Made by a program: the position numbers and the translations under genes. Below, one piece after another: positions 30,135-38,926 of a stretch of 64,000 bases of DNA (position 1 is its first letter; every line of letters starts with the position of its first letter). Source of the stretch: Xanthomonas arboricola pv. juglandis (lineage in GTDB: Bacteria > Pseudomonadota > Gammaproteobacteria > Xanthomonadales > Xanthomonadaceae); assembly GCF_001013475.1 (NCBI RefSeq), contig NZ_JZEF01000002.1, positions 1,157,655-1,221,654 on the forward strand, in the 5' to 3' direction. The notes under the pieces were generated by a model. It was given only the letters and a program-made list of their open reading frames with translations, had not been told where the DNA came from and did no database searches.

Positions 30135-31019
30135 TTAGCGCTGCATGCCCCAGCGGCGCACGGTCAGCCGCTCGATGGCCTGGAACACCACGCCCTCCAC
30201 CAGCAGGCCCAGCACGATCACCATCGCCAGGCCGGCGAACACCCGGTCGGTATACAGCTCGTTGCGGTTCTGGAAGATGTACCAGCCCAGGCCGCCCTGG
30301 CCGGAGGTGGCGCCGAACACCAGCTCGGCGGCGATCAGGGTGCGCCAGGCGAAGGCCCAGCCGATCTTCAGCCCGGACAGGATCGCCGGCAGCGCGGCGG
30401 GAATCAGCAGCTGCGCCACGTAGCGCGGCCCACGCAACCCGTAATTGCGCCCGGCCATGCGCAGCGTTTCCGGCACGGCCTGGAAACCGGCGTAGGTGGT
30501 CAGCGCCAGCGGCCACAGCACCGAATGCACCAGCACGAACACCAGGCTGCCGGTGCCCAGGCCGAACCACAGCAAGGCCAGCGGCAGCAGCGCGATCGCC
30601 GGCAGCGGATTGAACATGGCGGTCAGCGTGCCGAGCACGTCGCGGCCCCAGCGCGTGGAAGCGGCCAGCGCGGTCAGCACGAAGGCCAGCACCACGCCGA
30701 GCGCATAGCCCTGCGCCAGCACGCGCAGCGAAGCGCCCACGCGGCGCAGCAGCTCGCCGGACAGCAGCCCGTCGTAGAACGCGCGTGCGGTCTGCAGCGC
30801 GCTGGGCAGCATCAGATCGTCGCCGACCACGCGTGCGGCGATCTCCCACACTGCGACCAGCATCACCAGCACCAGCGCCTTGCGTAGCCACGGCGGTGCC
30901 TGCCAGCGCGTTGGCGCGGCGGCTGCAACCAATGCCGGGTCCAGCGGCTGCAGGGTGACTTCGTACTCGGCCCGTACCGGTGGCAGTGGCGGCAGCGCGG
31001 TGGCGGTACTGCGGCTCAT
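30135..31019 (-). CDS. Taurine/aliphatic sulfonate ABC transporter permease
   Basis: This 294-residue inner-membrane protein has about six helices after a 45-residue cytosolic N-terminus. The permease EAA-loop region is KIGWAFAWRTLIAAELVFGATSGQGGLG, typical of the SsuC/TauC/NrtB group. Its start overlaps the ATPase stop by 4 bp, so it is the last gene of the four-gene operon with a dioxygenase, a binding protein and an ATPase. With them it should import an organosulfonate for use as a sulfur source. Confidence 0.88.
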   Translation of the reverse strand: MSRSTATALPPLPPVRAEYEVTLQPLDPALVAAAAPTRWQAPPWLRKALVLVMLVAVWEIAARVVGDDLMLPSALQTARAFYDGLLSGELLRRVGASLRVLAQGYALGVVLAFVLTALAASTRWGRDVLGTLTAMFNPLPAIALLPLALLWFGLGTGSLVFVLVHSVLWPLALTTYAGFQAVPETLRMAGRNYGLRGPRYVAQLLIPAALPAILSGLKIGWAFAWRTLIAAELVFGATSGQGGLGWYIFQNRNELYTDRVFAGLAMVIVLGLLVEGVVFQAIERLTVRRWGMQR

Positions 31020-31855
31020 GGCAGCGCCTCGCGTTGGCGCTCGGCCGGGCGACGCAGCGGCGCCACCTTGGCGTCTTCCAGGGCATCGTCGGGCAGGTCG
31101 AACAGCAGCCGATGGATGCGCTGCGCCGTCTGCTGGAATGCCACGCTACCGGCGCTGTGCGGGCCGAACGCATGCGCGTTGAGCTCGGCGCGCACCTGGC
31201 CCGGATGCGGCGACAACAGCAGCACGCGATTGCCGACCACCAACGCCTCCTCGATCGAATGGGTGACGAACAACAAGGTGAAGCGCGATTGCTCCCACAG
31301 CTCCAGCACCTGCTCCTGCATGCGCGAACGCGTCAACGCATCGAGTGCGGCGAACGGCTCGTCCATCAGCAGTACGCGCGGGCGCATCGCCAATGCGCGC
31401 GCAATCGCCACGCGTTGTTTCATGCCGCCGGACAAGGTATGCGGGTAGGCCTGGGCAAACGCGCTCAGCCCGACCTGCGCCAGGCTGTCGTCGGCACGTT
31501 CGCGCGCCTCGGCACGCGACAGCTTGCGGGCTGCGCGCAGGCCGAACACCACGTTCTCGCGCACTGTCTTCCAGGGCGCCAGCTGGTCAAATTCCTGGAA
31601 GACGACCACCCGGTCCGGCCCCGGCCCGGTGACCGCGTTGCCATCCAGACGGATCTGCCCCTCGCGCGGGGTGACGAAGCCGGCCACCGCCTTGAGCAGG
31701 GTGGATTTGCCGCAACCCGAGGGCCCCAGCAGCACGAAGCGGTCGGCTTCATGCACATCGAAACGCACGCGATGGGTGGCGCGCACCACGCGTTGCGCCG
31801 AGGCGTATTCCAGGCTGACGTGATCGACCTGCAGCAATGGTGTGGACGGACTCAT
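31016..31855 (-). CDS. Taurine/aliphatic sulfonate ABC transporter ATPase
   Basis: The 279-residue ATPase has Walker A GPSGCGKST (about residues 44-52), Q-loop VVFQEFDQLAPW, the signature LSGGMKQRVAIARAL, Walker B VLLMDEPFAALD and the switch His in LLFVTHSIEEA. This pattern is that of TauB/SsuB-type importers. It lies 3 bp after the binding-protein gene and overlaps the permease gene. The C-terminal 60 residues are longer than usual and carry no known domain. Confidence 0.9.
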   Translation of the reverse strand: MSPSTPLLQVDHVSLEYASAQRVVRATHRVRFDVHEADRFVLLGPSGCGKSTLLKAVAGFVTPREGQIRLDGNAVTGPGPDRVVVFQEFDQLAPWKTVRENVVFGLRAARKLSRAEARERADDSLAQVGLSAFAQAYPHTLSGGMKQRVAIARALAMRPRVLLMDEPFAALDALTRSRMQEQVLELWEQSRFTLLFVTHSIEEALVVGNRVLLLSPHPGQVRAELNAHAFGPHSAGSVAFQQTAQRIHRLLFDLPDDALEDAKVAPLRRPAERQREALP

Positions 31856-31858
31856 CGC

Positions 31859-32905
31859 TCAGCTCCCGCCCGCAATCAGCGGATCGTCGAAGAAGTAGTC
31901 GCTCAGCTTGCTCGGGGTCTGCTTGATCGCGCCGCTGTGCTGCATGAACCTGCCCAGCCCCAGCGTGTTCTGCGGCACCACCGTGAACTGCACTTTCGGG
32001 TCCTTGAGGATCTGCAGCACCAGCGCGCGATCGATGCTCGAGCCATTGCGACGCAGGAAGATATCCGCTGCCTGCTCCGGATGCGCGGTGACGAAGCGTG
32101 CGGCCTGATCCAGCGCCGCGACGAAGGCGCGATAGGTCTTGGGATTGTCGCGGCGGAATGTCTCGGTGGCATACAGCACGGTGGCCGAGGAGGGGCCACC
32201 TTCGATCTCGTAGGAGCTGGTCACGATGTGCGCGGCCGGGTTGCGCGCCAATTCCTGCTCCTGAAATGGCGGGCTGGCGAAATGCGCGGTGATCTCGGTG
32301 CGGCCACGGATGATCGCGGCGGCCGCGTCCGGGTGCGGCAAGGCGACCTGCAGCGGATCCAGCTGGTGGGTGCCCTTGTCGCCCCAGCGTTGCTGGGAGG
32401 CATGCTGCAGGAAACGCGACTGCACCGACACGCCGGTGGCCGGCACCGCGATGCGGTCCTGCGGGGTGAAATCGCCGATGCTCTTGATGCGCGGATTGTT
32501 GCTGATCAGGTAGTACGGGAAGTTGCCCAGCGACGCCACGCCGCGCACGTTCTGGCGGCCATGCGTGCGGTCCCAGATGGTGAACAACGGCCCGACACCG
32601 GCACCGGCGATATCGATCGAACCGGTCAGCAAGGCATCGTTGACGGCGGCGCCACCGGACAACTGCAGGAACTGCACGTCGATATCCACGCCGGCAGCCT
32701 TGCCCTGCTGCTCGATCAGCTTCTGATCCTGTGCCACGTCCAGCAACAGATAGACGATGCCGAACTGTTTGGCGATGCGCAGCTTTCCTTCGGCCTGCGC
32801 ATGCGCGCTGTGCAGCAACGGCAACGCGGCCAGGAGCAGCAGCGCGACACGTCGGGAAAAACGTCGGCGCTGCGGACGTGCGTGAGAGGTGACGGTCAAA
32901 CGCAT
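31859..32905 (-). CDS. Sulfonate/taurine-type periplasmic substrate-binding protein
   Basis: The 348-residue protein starts with an Arg-rich signal peptide (RPQRRRFSRRVALLLLAALPLL...AHA), then RIAKQFGIVYLLLDVAQDQKL and the ligand-side LSGGAAVNDALLTGSIDIAGAGVG. The SsuA/NrtA-type fold is clear. It binds the sulfur compound in the periplasm and delivers it to the permease. The ATG at 32905 follows GGAG. A run of ten G (32922-32931) lies 16 bp upstream of this start. Confidence 0.88.
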   Translation of the reverse strand: MRLTVTSHARPQRRRFSRRVALLLLAALPLLHSAHAQAEGKLRIAKQFGIVYLLLDVAQDQKLIEQQGKAAGVDIDVQFLQLSGGAAVNDALLTGSIDIAGAGVGPLFTIWDRTHGRQNVRGVASLGNFPYYLISNNPRIKSIGDFTPQDRIAVPATGVSVQSRFLQHASQQRWGDKGTHQLDPLQVALPHPDAAAAIIRGRTEITAHFASPPFQEQELARNPAAHIVTSSYEIEGGPSSATVLYATETFRRDNPKTYRAFVAALDQAARFVTAHPEQAADIFLRRNGSSIDRALVLQILKDPKVQFTVVPQNTLGLGRFMQHSGAIKQTPSKLSDYFFDDPLIAGGS

Positions 32906-32994
32906 GCGGCGCTCCAGTCGAGGGGGGGGGGAGGGAGAGGGCGCGTTTCCCAGCGAGCTAGGTGCTGCCAAACGCGCGCAAGGCAGCACCTTGG

Positions 32995-33912
32995 CTAGAA
33001 CGGCGCATCGCCTTCGATGGTGGTGCGGTTGAGCCGACGACGCAGGTGATCGGGCGTGCCGGCGGCCAGATGCATGACCGAGCGGTTGTCCCAGAACACC
33101 ATGTCGTGCGGCTGCCAGCGATGCCGATACACCAGCGCATCGCCGGTGCTATGTGCGAACAGGGCCTGCAGCAGCGCAGCACTTTCGTCGTCGGGCAAGC
33201 CGACGATGCGGGTGGTGAAATGCTCGCTGACAAACAGCGCTTTGTGGCCGGTTTCCGGATGGGTGCGCACGATTGGATGCTGCACCGGCTTCACTTCGGC
33301 GATCTGCTCCGGCGTCAGCGCCGGGCGCCACGGATTGCGCGCACGCAGTTCTTCGTACTTGGCCAGATAGCTGTGCTCGGCACGCAGGTCCCGCACCGCG
33401 TGCTTGAGCGCGTCGGGCAGGGTCTGCCAGGCCAGATGCTGGTTGGCGAACAAGGTGTCGCCGCCTTCGCTGGGCAGTTCCTGCGCATGCAACAGCGATC
33501 CCAGGCTGGGGGTGTCCTTGTACGACAGGTCCGAGTGCCAGTAGTGGCCGGCATCGCCCAGACCGATCGGCTCGCCGTTCTCCTTGATGTTGGACACCAC
33601 CAGCACTTCCGGATGTCCTTGCAACTGGAAGTTGCGCAGCACATGGATCTGCAACGGGCCGAAGCGCCGGCTGAAAGCGACCTGCTGCGCCGGCGTGATG
33701 CGTTGCTCGCGGAATACCAGCACGTGGTAGTCCAGATGTGCCTGGTGGATGCGCGCGAAGGTGTCTGCATCCAGTGGCTGTGACAGATCCAGGCCGATCA
33801 CGTCGGCGCCCAGCGGGGCATCGAACGGCACGATCCGGACACTGGAAGAGTGCTGTGGGGAAACCGCATCGCGCGGCGGCTGCGCACGCGCAGCGGAAGT
33901 GACGCTGGCCAT
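32995..33912 (-). CDS. TauD/TfdA-family Fe(II)/2-oxoglutarate dioxygenase
   Basis: This 305-residue cytosolic enzyme oxygenates a sulfonate next to the C-S bond and releases sulfite. The iron triad is visible as His126 and Asp128 in HYWHSDLSYKD and a distal His in VMHLAAG. A 2-oxoglutarate Arg is likely in RRRLNRTT. It is the first gene of the operon and is followed 89 bp later by the binding protein. The start at 33912 is preferred; upstream in-frame codons to 34095 look non-coding. Taurine is the most likely substrate class, but alkyl sulfate or alkanesulfonate cannot be excluded. Confidence 0.9.
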   Translation of the reverse strand: MASVTSAARAQPPRDAVSPQHSSSVRIVPFDAPLGADVIGLDLSQPLDADTFARIHQAHLDYHVLVFREQRITPAQQVAFSRRFGPLQIHVLRNFQLQGHPEVLVVSNIKENGEPIGLGDAGHYWHSDLSYKDTPSLGSLLHAQELPSEGGDTLFANQHLAWQTLPDALKHAVRDLRAEHSYLAKYEELRARNPWRPALTPEQIAEVKPVQHPIVRTHPETGHKALFVSEHFTTRIVGLPDDESAALLQALFAHSTGDALVYRHRWQPHDMVFWDNRSVMHLAAGTPDHLRRRLNRTTIEGDAPF

Positions 33913-34106
33913 GACGGTGGCACCTCGACGGCAACGGGTGGCCGCCTGGGCCGGCGGCCGGACACACCACTGTAGGCAGTCCGGTCGCCGCTGCGAACGT
34001 ACGATTGGCAAGGTGCTTATGCGCTGCCGGTATATGCAGCGGTGCGACGGAACGCAAACGGGCGACGCCTGCGCGTCGCCCGTTCGCGGGTTCAACCGAC
34101 CCGGCC

Positions 34107-36590
34107 TTAGTCGGTCCGCAGTGCCAACGCCGGCGGCGTGGACAGAATGCGTCGCGTGCCCGACCAGCCGGCCAGCAGGCTCAGCGCAAGGCCAAACGCA
34201 CCGCCGAGCAGCAGGCGCGGCCAGTCCGGCGTCAACGCGATCTCGAAGGCCTTTTGCCCGACCACCGCACCGATCACCGCGGCGGCGGTCGCCGCCAGCG
34301 TCGCCGCCAGCAGGCCGAGCGCGCCGAACTCCACCAGCACCGCGCCACGCAACTGGCCGCGACGCGCGCCCAGCGTGCGCAGCACCGCGCTGTCATAGCG
34401 ACGCTCGCCGGCGGTGGCCTGCAAGGCCGCCAGCAGCACCAGCACGCCGGCCAGCAGGCTGAAACCCATCACCAGCTGCACCGCTTGCGCCACCTGGTCG
34501 ATCACCTCGCGCACGCGGCCGAGGATCGCATCGATGTCCAGCACCGAAATATTGGGGTAGTCGCGGCTCAGCGACGCCAGCTTGGGCGCGTTGCCGGGCG
34601 GCAGGTGAAAGCTGGAAATCAGGTTGTACGGCGCATCGCCGACCGAGCCCTGGTTGAGCAGCAGGAAGAAATTGACCCGGAACGAGTCCCAGTCGGCCTT
34701 GCGGATGCTGGTGACGGTGAAGCTGCGCTGCTGCTCGCCCAGCAGCAAGGTGATGCGGTCGCCCAGTTTGAGCTGATACCGCTGCGCCCAGCCTTCTTCC
34801 ACCGAAGCTTCCGGCGCGGTGCTGTCGGCCGCCCAGAACTTGCCTTCCAGCAAGGTGTTTGCAGGCGGAAATGCATGCCGCCAGGAGAAATTGACCGGCC
34901 GGTTGTCGCCGTCGCCATCGTCGGCCGGATCGCGATCGCCGCGCAATGGCGGCTTGTCGTTGATCGCCACCAGGCGCCCGGTCGAAAACGGCTCCACGGC
35001 CGCATCCTGTACACCCAGGCCGCGCAGCGTCTGCAATACCGGTTCGGTCTGCTCGGGCTGGATATTCATCAGGAAATAGTTGGGCGTGTCCGCCGGCAGC
35101 CGATCGCGCCATTGCCCGAGCAGGCCGGGGCCGACCACCGCCAGCAGCAACAGCGCGCACAACGACAGCGACAGCCCGACCAGCTGCACCACGCTCAGCC
35201 CGCGGCGCCGCGTCAGCGAGGCCAGGCCCAGCTTCCAGGCGCCGCGTAGGCGGTGCTGGATCGGCCGCAGCAAGGCCAGCAGGCCCAGTCCCAGCGCCAT
35301 CGCCACCAGCGCCAATGCGGCCAGGCCACCCAGCACCCAGCCGGCCAGCACCAGGTTGCCGGTCGCGTACACGGTCAGCGCCAGCGTGGCCGCCAATGCC
35401 GCGGCGTAGATCAGCAAGGAACTCGGCGGCACCGCGGCAAAGCTGCGGTTGAGCACGCGCATCGGTGGCACGTTGCGCAGCCGCAGCAGCGGCGGCAGGC
35501 CGAAGCCCAGCAACAGCACCAGGCCGATGCCGGCACCGGCCAGGGCAGGGGTGGCCTGCGGCAACGGCAGCCGGTTTGGGATCAGGCTACCCAGCGCCTG
35601 CACCAGGCCTTCCTGCGCCAGCATGCCCAGCCCGATCCCGACCAGGCAGGCCGGAATCGCGGTCAGCAGCAGTTGCAGCGACAGCATCGCCAGGATGTCG
35701 CGCTGGCGTGCGCCCAGGCAGCGCAACACCGCCACCGTGTCGATACGCCGCATCGCAAAGCGGTTGGCTGCCAACGCGGTCGCCACGCCGGACAACAGCA
35801 CCGCCAGCAACGCCGACAAGGCCAGGAAACGGCCCGCACGGTCGAACGCCGCGCGCATGCCGCGCTGGGTGTCCTCGATGCCGACCAGGCGGTATTCGCT
35901 GGCGCGCGGTTTCAGCCAGGCGCGCAAGTCGGCGATGGCATCGGGCGCGCCGGAGAACATCAGCCGGTACGAGGCGCGGCTGCCCGGGCCGAGCAGGCCG
36001 GCACCATCAATATCGGCGCGATTGACCAGCAGCGGCGGCGACAGCTGCATCAGCTCGCCGGAGGCATCCGGTTCGGCACGCAGCACGCCGGTGATGGTGA
36101 GATGGCCGGCGCCGAATTCCAGCTGTTCGCCCACGCGCAGGCCCAGGGCCTCCAGCAGGCGGGGATCGGCATAGGCCTGGCCCGGCGGCGGTGCGCCCGC
36201 AGGCTTGCCCTGCATGCCGGCACTGTCCGTGGACACCAGCAATTGCCCACGCAGCGGGTAGCCCGCGCCGACCCCGCGGATATTGGCCATCTGGCTGGCG
36301 TCGCCATGGAACAGCACGCTCGGGAAGCTGACTATGCGCGTGCTCTGCAAGCCACGCCGCTGCGCTTCCTCGGCAAAGTCGGCCGGAATCTCCTGGCGGC
36401 CGGTCACGCCCAGATCGCCACCGAGTACTTCGGCCGCGCTGGAGGTCAACGCCAGGGTCACCCGATCGACCAGCGTGCCGACGGCCGTCATCACCGCCAC
36501 GCCCAGTACCAGCGCGGCGAACACGGTCAGCAGGTCGCCGGCCAGGAATTCGCGGCGCACCGCGCGCGCGGCTTGGCGCAGCACGTTCAT
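34107..36590 (-). CDS. ybbP: ABC exporter permease, YbbP/FtsX type
   Basis: The 827-residue protein has one N-terminal helix (FAALVLGVAVMTAVGTL), a large periplasmic domain and two sets of FtsX-like helices (about residues 260-450 and 690-810). The conserved motif AVLRCLGARQRDI is repeated as AVLRTLGARRGQL. This double FtsX layout is that of YbbP, partner of the ATPase YbbA. Its start overlaps the ybbA stop by 4 bp. The pair lies divergent to tesA, as in E. coli. The transported substrate is not established. Confidence 0.88.
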   Translation of the reverse strand: MNVLRQAARAVRREFLAGDLLTVFAALVLGVAVMTAVGTLVDRVTLALTSSAAEVLGGDLGVTGRQEIPADFAEEAQRRGLQSTRIVSFPSVLFHGDASQMANIRGVGAGYPLRGQLLVSTDSAGMQGKPAGAPPPGQAYADPRLLEALGLRVGEQLEFGAGHLTITGVLRAEPDASGELMQLSPPLLVNRADIDGAGLLGPGSRASYRLMFSGAPDAIADLRAWLKPRASEYRLVGIEDTQRGMRAAFDRAGRFLALSALLAVLLSGVATALAANRFAMRRIDTVAVLRCLGARQRDILAMLSLQLLLTAIPACLVGIGLGMLAQEGLVQALGSLIPNRLPLPQATPALAGAGIGLVLLLGFGLPPLLRLRNVPPMRVLNRSFAAVPPSSLLIYAAALAATLALTVYATGNLVLAGWVLGGLAALALVAMALGLGLLALLRPIQHRLRGAWKLGLASLTRRRGLSVVQLVGLSLSLCALLLLAVVGPGLLGQWRDRLPADTPNYFLMNIQPEQTEPVLQTLRGLGVQDAAVEPFSTGRLVAINDKPPLRGDRDPADDGDGDNRPVNFSWRHAFPPANTLLEGKFWAADSTAPEASVEEGWAQRYQLKLGDRITLLLGEQQRSFTVTSIRKADWDSFRVNFFLLLNQGSVGDAPYNLISSFHLPPGNAPKLASLSRDYPNISVLDIDAILGRVREVIDQVAQAVQLVMGFSLLAGVLVLLAALQATAGERRYDSAVLRTLGARRGQLRGAVLVEFGALGLLAATLAATAAAVIGAVVGQKAFEIALTPDWPRLLLGGAFGLALSLLAGWSGTRRILSTPPALALRTD

Positions 36591-37312
36591 GCGGCCGAAC
36601 CGGGCTGGGCGTGCAGGCGGCCGCTGTCGATGCGGTAGATGTGGTTGCAGCGCTGCGCCAGCGTCATGTCGTGGGTCACCAGCACCAGCGTGGTGTCGCT
36701 GGTGGCATTGAGCGCAAATAGCAGGTCGCTGATCTGCGCGCCGGTGGCCTGGTCCAGGCTGCCGGTGGGCTCGTCGGCAAACAGGATGCGCGGCTTGGCC
36801 ACGAAGGCGCGTGCCAGCGCCACACGTTGCTGCTCGCCGCCGGACAGCTGGCGCGGGTAGTGGCGCGCACGCGCGCTCAGGCCCACCGCCTCCAGCACCT
36901 CGCGCACCCGCGCCGGGTCCTCGCGCCCGGCCAGTTCCAGTGGCAGCGCGATGTTTTCTTCGGCGGTGAGTGCCGGCAGCAGATGGAAGCTCTGGAACAC
37001 GAAGCCCACCTCGCGCGCGCGCAGGGCGGCACGCGCCTCTTCGTCCAACTGGCCCAGCTGCTGGCCGGAGAGCGCGATGCTGCCGCGGCTGGGCAGGTCC
37101 AGCCCGGCCAGCAGGCCGAGCAGGGTGGTCTTGCCCGAGCCGGACGCGCCGACGATGGCGATACTGTCGCCTTCACTGACCGTCAAGCTGATGTTGTCGA
37201 GGATGTGGAGTGTTCCCTCCGGTCCGCTGACGGACTTGCCGACCTCGCGGACGTCGATGGCGGTGCGGGTGCTGGAGCGGGGGGCCAGACTGTCGATGAG
37301 GAATCTCCGAAT
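36587..37312 (-). CDS. ybbA: ABC exporter ATPase, YbbA type; start codon unclear
   Basis: The ATPase has Walker A GASGSGKTT, the signature LSGGEQQRVALARAF, Walker B ILFADEPTGSLD and the switch VLVTHDM, typical of LolD/MacB/YbbA-type exporters. Recognisable sequence begins at AIDVREVGKSVSG. No ATG, GTG or TTG lies in frame between this point and codons deep inside the divergent tesA gene. The nearest candidates are ATT at 37312, ATC at 37297 or CTG at 37288. I give 37312 as the outer limit. The gene overlaps ybbP by 4 bp and meets tesA head-to-head. Confidence 0.85.
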   Translation of the reverse strand: MRRFLIDSLAPRSSTRTAIDVREVGKSVSGPEGTLHILDNISLTVSEGDSIAIVGASGSGKTTLLGLLAGLDLPSRGSIALSGQQLGQLDEEARAALRAREVGFVFQSFHLLPALTAEENIALPLELAGREDPARVREVLEAVGLSARARHYPRQLSGGEQQRVALARAFVAKPRILFADEPTGSLDQATGAQISDLLFALNATSDTTLVLVTHDMTLAQRCNHIYRIDSGRLHAQPGSAA

Positions 37313-37964
37313 GCGTGAAAGAACACTGCGATATGGCGCGCTGGTCCTGTGGCTGCTGACACTGTCCCTGCTTGCGCCGGGAATTGCCTCTGCCAAAAGT
37401 CCGGTGGCGACCGCACCGATCCTGGTGGTCGGCGACAGCCTGAGCGCTGCGCACAACATCCCGATGCAGTCCGGCTGGGTCACCTTGCTGGACCAACGCC
37501 TCAAGCGTGACATGGCGACGCCACCGGCGGTCGTCAATGCCAGCATCAGCGGCGAAACCACCTCCGGTGCGCTGACGCGGCTGCCCGGCCTGCTGCAGAA
37601 GCACCGCCCCGGCGTGGTGGTGATCGAACTGGGCGGCAACGACGCGCTGCGCGGCCTGACCCCGGCCCAGCTCAAGGGCAACCTGGAAAAAATGATCCAG
37701 CTCAGCCAGCAGGCCGGCGCGAAGGTGCTGCTGCTGGGCATCGATGTGCCGCCCAATTACGGTCCCGCCTACCGCGCGCGCCTGAAGGCGAGCTACGCCG
37801 ACCTGTCCAGGCAGTACAAGACCGCATTGGTGCCGTTTTTCCTGGAAAAGGTCGCGCTGCAGCCAGGCCTGATGCAGGCGGACGGCCTGCATCCCACTGC
37901 CGCTGCCCAGCCCAGGGTGCTGGAAACGGTGTGGCCGGCGCTGCGTCCGTTGCTCGGGCGCTGA
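37311..37964 (+). CDS. tesA: Periplasmic acyl-CoA thioesterase/lysophospholipase (SGNH hydrolase)
   Basis: The 217-residue protein has a signal peptide (LRYGALVLWLLTLSLLAPGIASA) and the SGNH blocks VVGDSLSAAHN (nucleophile Ser), GGNDALRG and DGLHPTA (catalytic Asp and His). Length and the divergent ybbAP neighbours match E. coli TesA, which hydrolyses acyl thioesters and lysophospholipids. An upstream in-frame ATG at 37296 exists, but GAGGA lies 8 nt before 37311, so I prefer 37311. Confidence 0.9.
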   Translation: MRERTLRYGALVLWLLTLSLLAPGIASAKSPVATAPILVVGDSLSAAHNIPMQSGWVTLLDQRLKRDMATPPAVVNASISGETTSGALTRLPGLLQKHRPGVVVIELGGNDALRGLTPAQLKGNLEKMIQLSQQAGAKVLLLGIDVPPNYGPAYRARLKASYADLSRQYKTALVPFFLEKVALQPGLMQADGLHPTAAAQPRVLETVWPALRPLLGR

Positions 37965-38068
37965 CAACCGGCGGCCACCGCGCGCCGTCACAGAACGTTA
38001 GTTGGTCTTCACGCCCTTTCCACTGCCGATCCGGCATGTTTCACAAAGCTGAAGACCGAGGAAAGTCC

Positions 38069-38782
38069 ATGCGTCAGACCAAGGAAACGTCCGGCCTCGT
38101 GCTGGTCGTCGAAGACAACCGCAATATCTCTGAAATGATCGGCGAGTACCTGGAAGGCCGTGGCTTCGAGGTCGACTACGCACAGGACGGACTCGACGGC
38201 TACCGTCTGGCCGCCGAGAACAGCTACGACGTGGTCGTGTTGGATCTCATGCTGCCACGTCTGGACGGCATCGAAGTGTGTCGCCGCCTGCGTAACGACG
38301 CACGCAAGTCCACCCCGGTACTGATGCTGACCGCCCGCGACACGCTGGACGACAAGCTCACCGGCCTGGGTTTCGGTGCCGACGACTACCTGACCAAGCC
38401 GTTTGCGATCCAGGAACTGGAAGCCCGTCTGCGTGCCCTGATCCGCCGCGAGCGCCGCCAGGTTGGCTCGGAAGTGCTCAAGGTCGCCGACCTGGTGCTC
38501 GATCCGGTCAGCATGCGCGCCACCCGCGCCGGCACCGAGCTGCAGCTCTCGCCGATCGGTCTGCGCCTGCTCACCATCCTGATGCGCGAGTCGCCGCGGG
38601 TGGTCACCCGCCAGGAAATCGAGCGCGAGATCTGGGGCAACGGGTTGCCGGATTCGGACACCCTGCGCAGCCATCTGTACAACCTGCGCAAGATCATCGA
38701 CAAGCCGTTCGACCGTCCGCTGCTGCACACGGTTCAGAGCGCCGGCTATCGCATCGCCGACATCGCCCAGCCGATGGCCTGA
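38069..38782 (+). CDS. OmpR/PhoB-family response regulator
   Basis: The 237-residue regulator has a receiver domain with the acidic pocket VVEDN, the phosphorylation site Asp59 in VVVLDLMLPR and Lys in YLTKPF. A winged-helix domain follows, with SPIGLRLLTILMRESPRVVTRQEIE and RSHLYNLRKIID. It is paired with the histidine kinase 145 bp downstream. A GAGGAAAG ribosome site precedes the ATG. The inverted repeat GGTCTTCA (38004-38011)/TGAAGACC (38050-38057) lies in its leader. The signal is unknown. Confidence 0.93.
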   Translation: MRQTKETSGLVLVVEDNRNISEMIGEYLEGRGFEVDYAQDGLDGYRLAAENSYDVVVLDLMLPRLDGIEVCRRLRNDARKSTPVLMLTARDTLDDKLTGLGFGADDYLTKPFAIQELEARLRALIRRERRQVGSEVLKVADLVLDPVSMRATRAGTELQLSPIGLRLLTILMRESPRVVTRQEIEREIWGNGLPDSDTLRSHLYNLRKIIDKPFDRPLLHTVQSAGYRIADIAQPMA

Positions 38783-38895
38783 TGTCACCGGCCGGCCGCC
38801 GTTCCGACGGCCGGTCACCTCCCCTAGGCGCCCACGCGCCTGTCGCTTCCGCGTGCTGCCGTCTGGCTGCACGACGGGCTTACGGAAGCGTTGCC

Positions 38896-38901
38896 TATAA
38901 T
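38896..38901 (+). promoter_or_regulatory. Possible -10 box before the histidine kinase gene
   Basis: A perfect TATAAT lies 26 bp upstream of the kinase start, within the 145-bp gap between regulator and kinase. The kinase may thus have its own promoter, although no clear -35 box is seen. Confidence 0.4.
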
Positions 38902-38926
38902 CCGGCGCTCTCCCCTGGATGCAGCA

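Noticed and set aside
37313-37756. N-terminal extension of ybbA through tesA
   Set aside because: It would lie entirely opposite the tesA signal peptide and catalytic block and has no ATPase-family sequence.
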